NCBI GenBank assembly: GCA_918026815.1
Contig: CAKJVC010000191.1
Coordinates: 372,001 to 436,000 of the forward strand
Length of the DNA stretch: 64,000 nt
DNA from: Chalara sp. BL73
Taxonomy: Eukaryota > Ascomycota > Leotiomycetes > Helotiales
Direction: 5' to 3'
Both the position numbers and the translations under genes were made by a program. This document shows positions 12,068 through 21,374 of the stretch, one piece after another. The notes below the pieces were generated by a model. The model did not search any database. It was given only the letters and a program-made list of their open reading frames with translations, and had not been told where the DNA came from. The first letter of the stretch is position 1, and every line of letters begins with the position of its first letter.

Positions 12068-14104
12068 ATGGCACAAGTGGCCGCTTCCCGAAAGGAAATG
12101 GAGAATTCCCAAATCCAACAGGCAATCGACGACCCTCCTCATCACTGCAAGATGGATTGGCTGGTAAACAGTGGCGCAAGCTACCACCATGCAGTGAGTA
12201 TCTTGCTGTGCACAAATAATACCAGATATACACACAAGGTAATATACTCATCAATAACATCAACAGACCGAGCGCTGCTGCTTCGCGACCTACACCCTCT
12301 CAACGACTTCGACTCCTCCCTAGGAGTGGACATCATCGGCGTCGGCACGGTTGTCTTGAAAGTCAAGCCTAGTCCCTCAACTACCGATAGCGAAGGCGTG
12401 TTGGTTCTGAAGAACGTGGCGCATATTCCTGGATTAGCCTATAATAGCCTCTCTGCTGAGACGTTGATGGAGAACAAAGGCTATTCAAAGCTCTGTGACG
12501 CTACACACTACGTCCAGCAAGGTTACTTCAATGATGGCCGCTTCATGTGGTATGCCGATTGTGGCGATGGTGGCGCTTACAAACTTGCTGTGCTGGGAAA
12601 GGGTGATGACGAAGATATGGCTACTGTGGAGTTTAGAGGGGAGGAAGGCTCGACTGTGAGCGAATGTGACTGCGAACGTGACTGCGAATTTTGCTATGAA
12701 TACAACGATGGGCTTGCCGGTGGTGCTGGCGAAGGGCCCGGAAGTGACTACGCAATAGGGATTGACGATATTGAGATTCCAGAAGGAGCTAACCCATCAT
12801 ACAACATCAATTACCTCTCTTTTCCCACAAGCCAGATTGGAAATAGCGATTGCAACTTCGTTCAAAGTATAAACAGTGAATCGGATATCACTATATACAC
12901 CGAGAAGGCTCGCTTGGAGAACGTCGAAAAGTTGGCTTTGACACCTGATGAGCTGGCAGAGCATAGAAAGGCGCTTTCGAGACAGGAGAAACCAATCAAG
13001 CTTGAAAATAGTTTGACTACTTGCTGGGCTAGCAGGGTGATAGGTAATGCCGAATCGACAGGTCAAAGAAACAATGCACTCAAGAAAGCTATAAAGCAGG
13101 AGTATGCAGACCTTCAGCAAGCGGAATATTCTCAGCCTGTATCCGCTCCTACTTTGGTCGCGGCCACAATTCAATCAACTTCTCAATCAGAATCATTTAG
13201 AGAACTTAGATGTGGGCTTTTCTTGGGAAACGGCTCTATATTTGGGCAGAAAATGAAGACATTCGACTTCAACATGGGACCCGAGCAATATGCCCTTGGT
13301 GCCTCTGCTGATTCGCTTCATCCCGGTAACATTCCATTGGATGATCAGTATCGCCTCGATCCTCATTTTAATCCACAACAATCATCCAATATCTACGTAT
13401 CTCATCAATCATACCAATATCCTCAATCGGCCGGAAACATCACCTGCCTCTCACCCTACCATTCCTATGTCATCAATTCTCCGGTAGCGAAATCACCTAG
13501 CCGCCCGTTGAATGAGACACCATGCCTTTCTCACGACCAAGGCACTCACTCGGATGCCGATATGCCTAAAAAATTCATCAATCGAGGTATTGTTCCTATC
13601 CATGCAGCTCCTCTCCACCCATCAGGTTCTCCAGGCAAACTCAGTCTTCCTGTCAGTAAACAACATCTTTCAATCCCTTCTGCAGCCAACATCCCACCTA
13701 TGCCACTTAACTCTTCTGAGCGCAAGAAGCTTCAAGAAAAGGTTGAGCAAGACAAATACAACCACCTCAATTTCTGGTATCAAAACAAGGAGGACGTCGA
13801 GAAGGCACTCTATTGGCAAAAAGTGGAGATAGAGCAGGAGCAGGATGAAGGACCAGCTATCCCATTTTATGGCGGCCTAAACGCTGTTGGTAGGAAGCCT
13901 AAAATTGTGGATGCAGTGGAATGGTATCGGAAGGATGCCTCTAGGGATTCGTATGCTGGGTATAAAGAAGAGCTCGGAGAGGGGAGTGATGTGGGAGAGG
14001 ATGACTGGGATATGCTTGATGACGATGGAGAGGAAGAGGGTGATGAGAATGACTGTGAGATGAGTGATGGTGAGATGGATTATGAGGATGTGATGAAGCA
14101 GTGA
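12068..14104 (+). CDS. Protein with Ty1/copia Pol-type beta-barrel domain, probably domesticated
   Basis: A 678-residue open frame. Residues about 31-150 resemble the region of Ty1/copia Pol annotated as the TNT1-94-like beta-barrel: WLVNSGASYHHA, then GVGTVVLKVK, then VLVLKNVAHIPGLAYNSLSAE. In active elements the protease motif is D-S/T-G; here it reads N-S-G (N34), so proteolysis is unlikely. No reverse transcriptase, integrase or RNase H follows. The rest is unrelated: a Pro/Ser/Tyr-rich middle, a charged helical segment near 560-610 (ERKKLQEKVEQDKYNHLNFW) and a very acidic tail. A likely 69-nt intron, 12198..12266, lies in frame without a stop; splicing would bring SGASYHHAV next to RALLLRDL, closer to the usual domain spacing, and give 655 residues. 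The long intact frame argues for a host gene, not a transposon remnant. Role unknown. Confidence 0.7.
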   Translation: MAQVAASRKEMENSQIQQAIDDPPHHCKMDWLVNSGASYHHAVSILLCTNNTRYTHKVIYSSITSTDRALLLRDLHPLNDFDSSLGVDIIGVGTVVLKVKPSPSTTDSEGVLVLKNVAHIPGLAYNSLSAETLMENKGYSKLCDATHYVQQGYFNDGRFMWYADCGDGGAYKLAVLGKGDDEDMATVEFRGEEGSTVSECDCERDCEFCYEYNDGLAGGAGEGPGSDYAIGIDDIEIPEGANPSYNINYLSFPTSQIGNSDCNFVQSINSESDITIYTEKARLENVEKLALTPDELAEHRKALSRQEKPIKLENSLTTCWASRVIGNAESTGQRNNALKKAIKQEYADLQQAEYSQPVSAPTLVAATIQSTSQSESFRELRCGLFLGNGSIFGQKMKTFDFNMGPEQYALGASADSLHPGNIPLDDQYRLDPHFNPQQSSNIYVSHQSYQYPQSAGNITCLSPYHSYVINSPVAKSPSRPLNETPCLSHDQGTHSDADMPKKFINRGIVPIHAAPLHPSGSPGKLSLPVSKQHLSIPSAANIPPMPLNSSERKKLQEKVEQDKYNHLNFWYQNKEDVEKALYWQKVEIEQEQDEGPAIPFYGGLNAVGRKPKIVDAVEWYRKDASRDSYAGYKEELGEGSDVGEDDWDMLDDDGEEEGDENDCEMSDGEMDYEDVMKQ

Positions 14105-15317
14105 GGTGCCTGCGCATATGTACATTACACATACGGGGAATTGGGGAGTTGGATGAGAGGTGCATTATGGCGTTTTCTTAGATGGTCTTACTAAAACAGA
14201 CAATTGCAATGCGGGTTTTGTTCCGGGGGTGCTGGTAGTGTTAGTTATGCACTCATTCATTTTGAGCAATAAGAATTGTTTGTCACACATCATGAGGCAG
14301 CCCGAAAACAATACTCTTGACTGTAGATACTCGCCATTGTGACTCTTGCATGCCACCACGGCTATTGTCGCCTCGTGCACTCAACATGCCTTCAAATTAA
14401 AGGCTAAAAGTCGAAGGAAATAATAAAAAGCAGAATTAGATATGTGCGTTTGTAAAAAATTCCGCAATTTAAATCCTGAGAGGCTGTTTGGATTGTATAC
14501 TCTGCGTGCCTTGCGGTTTGGCCGTTTGTGTTTCTGAAAGACCCAACCAGCGACAATAATGCACCAAACCTGGCTCACTACCCTTACCCCTCTTAGGGAT
14601 AAAAGGGAAAACAAACATCTTGAATGGTCATAAATTCTTGTAGACCTTGTAATAACTTTGCGAGATCCTATTAAAGTCTTCACTTTACTCTTCCTCGGCT
14701 CTGTAATACAACTGTGGCCAAATGTGACTGGTGAATCTCTAGTTGAAACCTTGGTAGTATACCCTAAGCCCGCCATGTAGCCTTTATGTATGGCAAAGTG
14801 AGAGTAACAACTTTGATGAAGGCTCCATGCTTTTTACCAAGAGAATACCGATGTTCCGTATAGCTGAAAGGTCTTTAGTGGATACTAGTACTCACCCAAG
14901 TGAGAACAATCCAGGGCTTTGTCAAATGATAGCGATGGGACTAATCTCGATAGTTGCTTCGATGCAGAGGATAAAGTGATCTAATATAGACGTCCGCCAG
15001 CCCCTTTCACTAGGAGAGGAGGTAATCTTCGACTCGCGATTATCCAAAAAATAGGAAATGGGTTTCTAATGACTGTAGACCGGGGTTATAGGATTCTCAG
15101 CCAGTAGGTATTAGTAGTAATCTCTACCTGGTGAAATAGCAACTTTATAGCCCCTTCTTCTCCCTTGACTTCCTAATCATGGTAGTGTTTGTCACAGATG
15201 GGCTGCGTTGGCTAAATATCCAAATTTATACTTCAGGATCCATAAGCTCTCTTGTCAGTTATTCCTCTAAGCCCACCTTGTCTGCTTCTCAAAATCGTTC
15301 CTCTCCTCCCCAGTCAT
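14105..15317. other. Intergenic region
   Basis: No gene is supported. The stretch holds the 3' flank of the copia-domain gene and, from about 15180, DNA downstream of the minus-strand kinase pseudogene. Open frames here (for example minus 14381-14776) lack any recognisable protein character. Confidence 0.5.
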
Positions 15318-16940
15318 TTACTTCAGTCCCTCCTCTCAGAGTCCAGCAAACATCTCGAGAACTTCATTATACGTCTCATTCGATGTCCACCCATCACGGG
15401 CAACAAAGCCTTCTAATCCATCCCAGAAATCGGCCACCTCGTTCTACCCCTCACCATCTCGCATATGATCCTGTATATCTTCCTCAGTAAAATGGTTAGG
15501 ACAAGGAACATCAAATCCTAGTTCCTCTCAATGCCTACGTGTTCTTAGTTAGTTAATTTCGTGAAATGGAGAGCAAGGTATAACAAACCTTTCCAACCTA
15601 ATAAGACACTGCATAAAGGGCAAAATATCTCCTTCCCAAGTATCCTCGGCGAATTCGATCGTTTGTCTTCTCGCCATCCCATGAGGGATATCATTGACTT
15701 CGACAAGCAACGGATTCTTTTTTTTGGATTCTGTTTCGTAGAGATATTGCACAATGGATCTCTCAACCTGGTTTGTGAACCGATCTTTTTCGCTCCTCTC
15801 CATGTCCCTATACTCTGTAGGAAGTCTCAACATTACTTCGCCAGTGTGATTCACAAGTTTCTGATAGCGATATTGAAGGAACAGCGGACCAACCCATATA
15901 GATTGCCAATCAATGAGGCTGGTAATTCAGTCATCTTTTACAAAGAAATTTATGGCATGCATGTCCCAATGCCAAACAGTAGAAAGAGCCATTATCTTAT
16001 CGTTCGGGAAAATGTAAGGAGAGATACATAGGTATTTCTTGTAAAGTGCGATATGAGCGTTAGGAGAATTCTGCACATCTGATTTTTGGAGTATATCTGT
16101 TGGTGCTTCCCGAACTGTATGTTGACTCAACCACTTGATTTGGCCATTGGCTAGAGCTTTAAGATAATCATGAGCATTTTTCCCTACAAACAATTAGCGT
16201 AATCATAAAAGCTACCTCTTGGATGCCTACAAGGACCCCGTTCCATTGGCATTGATACTCGCTCTTTTCTCCGGAATGCATGCTCTACTACTGGACGAAT
16301 TGTAAATCGCTCTTCCACCTTTTTTTTTTTTAGTTTTACAGAAACATCACTAAAAATTTCCGCCTCTTTGCATCCAGGGAGTGAATCTTTTGCAAAGTAA
16401 ATTATTGCCATACCTCACAAGGTCAGTAAAGCTCTCAGAAGATTGTCCATAGAACTAAACATGTGAAGGACAACGAGGGTAGCTTTTCCTCAATAGCTAC
16501 CAGGTCTTCGATGACTTTATCTTTCAATTGAAGTCCCATATCTTTCCATATATCTGCTAGCGAAATTCCAGAGACCTCTTCCATTACAATATATTCTGCT
16601 TGAACAGGGTTATCTGCTACCGCACTCCAGCCGTGGACCTTAGGGACCGGTATTTTGAGAATAGTTCTGGCCTAAGGGAGCAAGATATTAGCTCCCATCT
16701 TCTCCGATTAATTCAGAGGGAGCTCACAAATTGCATGGTTGCAACCTCAGAGGCGGTGGTCTTGAATGCTGGTCCAGAATTCGGACATGGTATGCGTGCA
16801 ATAGCAACAGAACCATTATCCATTACTAGCTTAAAAACCTTGTTATAACCACCTTCAGCCAGCTTGATCATTGATACAAGACTTCGCACCAATGATCTTG
16901 GCTGTGACCCGCTTAAGTTCCTCAACATTGAACCGGCACC
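15318..16940 (-). pseudogene. AIM9/aminoglycoside phosphotransferase-like kinase pseudogene
   Basis: Five exons can be followed on the minus strand: about 16940..16728, 16671..16461, 16413..16231, 16183..15589 and 15543..15318. Four introns (56, 47, 47 and 45 bp) keep frame across every junction. The order of motifs matches the fungal AIM9 branch of the APH superfamily: MIKLAEGGYNKVFKLVMDNG, TASEVATMQF, YIVMEEVSGISLADIW, the catalytic loop HWDMHAINFF and LIDWQSIWVGPLFLQ. The gene is disabled: a frame shift near 16876-16884, and stops TGA 15927-15929, TGA 15528-15530, TAG 15444-15446 and TGA 15336-15338. The stops fit CGA to TGA or TGG to TAG transitions. Conserved catalytic residues remain between the breaks, so decay looks recent. 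The true N-terminus was not found. Confidence 0.85.
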
Positions 16941-17056
16941 GGAGCCCGGGGTATCACTGTAGTAATCCGGCAGCCGCCCCACACCGTGGTAAAAAGAGGC
17001 TGGAGGATGGTAGCCCAGCCTTTCGCTCGTTACTTTCCACTCGAGATCTTATCACT

Positions 17057-19293
17057 ATGCATTGTACAGAGTGTCAGACATTCTTTTCAATGTTAGAGGG
17101 TAATTTAAATATGTTACAAACAATACCGGACCCACCAGAACTTAAGTTGAGATGGCCTAGACCGGAAGAAATGAGATACGAGCCAGAAGATGACAGATAC
17201 AAAGCTGAGCAAAAGAGGTTAAAAGAACTCCAAATCAGAGACAATGCGGCAAATATCAAACAAGATGCAGAGGAAAAAGCGTGCAAAGCGGTTCATCGTC
17301 CGCTACACACAAATCTCAAAGAGCTTGGCTCATGCGCAGATCTAGGAGAATGCCAGCTATGTGTCGCTGCATACTACAAAGCCCGGACTTCCCTCGAAAC
17401 TGTAGAGACAGCTGATGAGAGAGCTTTGAGAGTAGCTCTAGGTTTGTCCTTTTACCAGCCGCGATGGCCGAGATTGAAATTTGAACTGCAGCAGCAAAGG
17501 TTGCATTCACCAACAGAAATATTTTTGACCGCGGGGCATAACCCGGCGTACATGAGCTATAAAATCTTACAACAAGAAGATAACCGTAAGTTTTGGCATT
17601 TTTGTAAGTCGCGATGAGCTAAAGTCTTGCTTGTTGAGAATGTATGTATAGGATTTATATTAAGTTTACACTAAATTCTGTGTAGAATATACCAGACTCC
17701 TTCACGAATTTCCTCCTGGTCTTGATAAATCAACCGGTTCAGATTACTGCTTTGCCTTGGTATCTCAGTGGCTGTCTGAATGTCAGTCCTCTCATTCTAA
17801 GTGCAATACTTTCCAAGACCAAACCGAGTGGACACTACCAACACGCCTGATCGATGTTGAAGCGAAGAACAGGAATGAAGAGACTTGTCTCATTGATACA
17901 ACCAACAACAACTTTGAAAGCCACAGCGCTTTATACGTGGCTTTATCTCACAGGTGGGGCTCTAGCCCCCCTCTTACTACAACCACTAGGACGATCGAGG
18001 AGCGGCGAAATGGTATTCCTCTTGCTACTATGCCCCGTACTTTTAGAGATGCTGTCATAATTACGCGTCGACTGGGCTTTCGATATCTTTGGATTGACTC
18101 TCTATGTATCATTCAAGGTATAAAGGCTCTTTATATAGCCTAATCTGTTGTTTCTCCCAGCTAAATTGCAATTACTACAGACAGTGAATCTGACTGGGCC
18201 GCTGAAGCACTTCGAATGCAGAATGTATATCGCTTTGCTTCCTTTACAATTAGTGCTGCACACTCAAATGGCAGCTCTTCTGGCTGTATCCAATCTCGGA
18301 ATGGACACCTTGGTCGTAGTATTCCTTTCGCCAATCAGATGGATAAAGCAAGCACTGTAAATTGGTATTTGCAACCAGAACAGCCAGATTTTGATCTGTC
18401 CATTGCAGATGCAGATAAGGAGCCTTTATACAGGAGGGGATGGGTCCTCCAGGAGCAACTCTTGTACTAAATTGAGTCTCCAAATATATTTAAATGCAAC
18501 TTAGATAATACTAACCAGTTACAGTTCTAGACGAACGTTGGTGTATGGTCACAATAAGCTTCGGTGGGTGTGCCTGACTTCTCACGGGTCAGAATCTATT
18601 TTGAATCTTAAGAAGATCTCAGAATCAGAGTCTGCCGACACTGACTTCACTGCCCGAGGTCTACAACGGGCTGTTATAGGCCCTGAACGTAGTTCTGACT
18701 ATGAAAACCAATATATTTACAATTCGGCGACGGGAGCTAGTCAAGGCCTGGACTTGTACAAGTGGCGCAGATATCATAAGGCCTGGATTCAGATTATCGA
18801 AAATTTCTCCCATCGAGAGCTCACGTACATCAAAGACAGACTAGCAGCCATAGGAGGCACCGCAAGCGCAGTAGCGAAACTATCTGGAATGAATTACATG
18901 GCGGGGCTCTGGAAAGAGTACTTAGGTCAGGGGCTTTTGTGGCAGCTCAATCACGATAGCGAGCATCCATTACAAGACATATCAGAGCACAGGGGACCCA
19001 CACATATTGCACCGTCTTGGTCCTGGGCTTCAGTCTCTGGGGGTGTCAAGTGGGAAAAGATACATATGTCCTATAAAGACATAATATTGATAGACCTCAT
19101 TGAGGCTAGAGGGTTGGATAGTATGCTTAGCTCGACAGGTTCGATCACTCTACGTGGAAAGGCTCAAAGAGTTTATGATTACCCTCCTGGCTGCTACATG
19201 GACTACCCAAATAGCCCTCCGCAGACCTCTATCCTTGTCTTCTTTGTATGTAGAAATGATTGGTCGGAATTAAATCCGGATTTTATTGGATGA
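17057..19293 (+). CDS. HET-domain protein, C-terminus cut by premature TGA
   Basis: CDS join(17057..17585, 17686..18117, 18181..18463, 18525..19293), 670 residues; the last intron has a perfect TACTAAC branch. The start was placed at 17057 because the protein then opens with MHCTEC, like the N-terminal CxxC of other HET proteins. A Cys pair (CQLC) follows. HET (heterokaryon incompatibility) motifs are clear: LPTRLIDVE, YVALSHRWG, FRYLWIDSLCIIQ, then after two splices RRGWVLQEQL, and APSWSWASVS late. The stop at 19291-19293 is followed in the same frame by 62 more codons ending at TGA 19480-19482, containing RCLVLVPTG and WQRVGL, which is the usual HET C-terminal tail. So the gene has probably lost its last tenth. 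HET proteins act in non-self recognition and programmed cell death in fungi. It is divergent from the kinase pseudogene immediately upstream. Confidence 0.88.
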
Positions 19294-19482
19294 CCCACGC
19301 CTCCGAACACAAGTTCTTATGTCAGCAGAACAGTGTTTAGATGTCTGGTCTTGGTTCCAACTGGATGGGCACAGACTTCTTTGGGATGGAACAAAGCATG
19401 GCAAAGGGTTGGGTTAGTTAGGCAGGAAATAAGCGACAAGGAGTTTTCTCGATTAGAGATAATGGATGTTACTATCGTTTGA
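19294..19482 (+). pseudogene. Detached C-terminal tail of the HET gene
   Basis: The frame continues directly after the TGA for 62 codons and shows the family's usual ending, RCLVLVPTG...WQRVGLV. It is no longer translated unless the stop is read through or removed by an unrecognised splice; the GT-AG pairs I tried that restore frame use poor donors (GTCGGA or GTAGAA). Confidence 0.7.
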
Positions 19483-19691
19483 GTGCTCATGATAGGCTAT
19501 AATAATTTTGATTCTCATCCAACCCTGAAAACTAGACAAATAACTGTATAGTTTTTTGGGTTTGGCAAGCCGGGAAATTTCAATCCACACTCCAGTTGTT
19601 AATTCCTCATGAGACTTATTGGTCATGAATTGGATCTAGGCGATTCTATTCTCCCCTTTCCTTCATTTAGCCGCATCTTCTGCCTACATCA

Positions 19692-20060
19692 TCATAGAAT
19701 CCATTGATGCATATCATCCCTTGGTATAAAGTCTTTGCACTCTTCGGATTCCCTCATGTCAATGATCGGGAGCTTGCGGTTAGGGTCACGTACGAGCTTA
19801 TACAACTCCATCTCTTTCTTGATTTTGACACACCAGGCTTCCTCCCAATATATCACTTGCTGTGGCCCCGTGGAAGAATCCCCGATATGCACTGGCGAAA
19901 GACCATTGTTCATATTAGGTGCTTCAAAGCGATGAGGCTGTGTCACAATAGTCTCTAATTTCGGAAAGCGGGCTAGAAGTTGAGGGACGGAATTCAACTC
20001 GCTGAGGTGGCGCATAGGATTTGGCCATTGAGCCGCCCAGTAACGAGAAGGCCGAGACAT
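19692..20060 (-). CDS. Possible 122-residue hypothetical protein or fragment
   Basis: An open frame with a protein-like composition, including HLSELNSVPQLLARFPKLETI and VIYWEEAWCVKIKKEMELYKLV. An in-frame stop lies directly before the ATG, and an adjacent frame upstream also reads plausibly, so this may be the last exon of a broken gene. No family recognised. Confidence 0.35.
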   Translation of the reverse strand: MSRPSRYWAAQWPNPMRHLSELNSVPQLLARFPKLETIVTQPHRFEAPNMNNGLSPVHIGDSSTGPQQVIYWEEAWCVKIKKEMELYKLVRDPNRKLPIIDMRESEECKDFIPRDDMHQWIL

Positions 20061-20559
20061 AATTCATCGCTGGTGCTTATGAACCAAGTCCCCGGCATAG
20101 AAACTTGGACACCTTTGCAAACTTGTCGAAGTATTAAACTCAACTCAACTCACCATTACTACAACCATAAGATAATCATCAACGCGTGCATTTTGGAGGA
20201 TCATCAGTTTTGTCCATAGCGGAAGGACAACAGCGATGAATGTAAGACTGGTAAAAAAATACGGTTGTGATGACAGCAGGAACAGCTGCCAGGGCGACGG
20301 CTATTACGAAGGCAATAAAGCGGATGGTCGATCTGGGAATATGAAACTGGGTTGATAAATAGAATTATAGAATACAGCTGTACAGCTTGTACAGTAATAC
20401 AATAAGATCGCGTGCTATAGGCTCTATAACCGTAGAACAACATATTTTAGACTCTACAGCTGTAATATCACGTATTATGAGCTTTACAGGCTGCACAAGG
20501 CATACAGGGCGTACGGGGCCTAACATGTAAAGCCGCAAAACGTACTAATACTTGTTATG

Positions 20560-20850
20560 TGACACCATGATACATTTCCACCCTAACAAAACTATTAATA
20601 ACTCAACTAATAAAAATACCGAATAAGCTAACTGCTAGCTTACTTGAAAGCTTGAAATCGCGGTTTTTAGTTCTTTAATGTTTCAAATAATTGTATTAGT
20701 AGTTGTAAAGTTAGCAAGCAAAATCGACGATTTTTCCGATGTAGAAATTTTGCTAGGGTAAGTCACGTAGTCACTTGATGGACGATTTTTTTCCATAGCT
20801 AAAGCGCGGCAAATCAAATCGATGTAAAACTATTTCACATTATATATGGA
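20560..20850. repeat. AT-rich patch with imperfect inverted repeat
   Basis: Low-GC sequence. TTAGCAAGCAAAATCGACGA (near 20711) faces a roughly inverted copy around 20738-20757, and a CACGTAGTCAC word follows near 20764. It looks like a worn transposon end or miniature element; no transposase frame is present. Confidence 0.4.
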
Positions 20851-21374
20851 GATGAACATGCTCTTAATAAATACAGGGTCAAGATATATCAAGGCTCGAT
20901 AGAAGCATATTAGCCTCAAAGATCTAGCAATGAGCAGCGGCTCAGGGACTTCTTCGCAACCCTAAGGTCGCACGTACCTCTCCTACATTCCTCTACGCTT
21001 GATCAAGACTTTGATTGCAAGTTTCTATATATGGCGGCATTAAGCGTAAATAGAGGGGCAAGAGAATTAGCAGCAGGATAGAGATGTTATCAAATCTAAA
21101 CAGAACCAGTACAGATGACATAGTCTGATGGCATACGCTTTCAAATAGCTGTATTTACCACATATAGTATCATTACGTATTTGCTATTTGATATAATAAG
21201 CAAACTATAATACAGCTAGCTGGTTTCATCACTAGAGGGACGCCAAATGCTGAGGCACTACCGAGCAAATACAAGCATATCATGATGAAATCAGACAAGG
21301 TCGAGTAAATTACGTGATATTAGATATCGACATCAAACTTCCAAACTATCGGCTTGTTGGAAGATATCAGAGAT

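Larger units (their letters stand above)
19483..21374. other. Gene-poor region between HET and F-box genes
   Basis: Apart from one doubtful minus-strand frame (19692-20060) I see no gene. The stretch 20340-20540 is rich in GTACAG and AGCTGTACAG-type words; 20560-20850 is AT-rich (listed separately). Confidence 0.5.

Noticed and set aside
15179..15490. Plus-strand frame of 103 codons
   Set aside because: Partly antisense to the last exon of the kinase pseudogene, whose motifs are recognisable on the other strand.
16871..17056. Upstream extension of the first HET exon
   Set aside because: Overlaps the N-terminal part of the divergent kinase pseudogene and reads as its antisense; the start at 17057 gives the usual Cys-pair opening.
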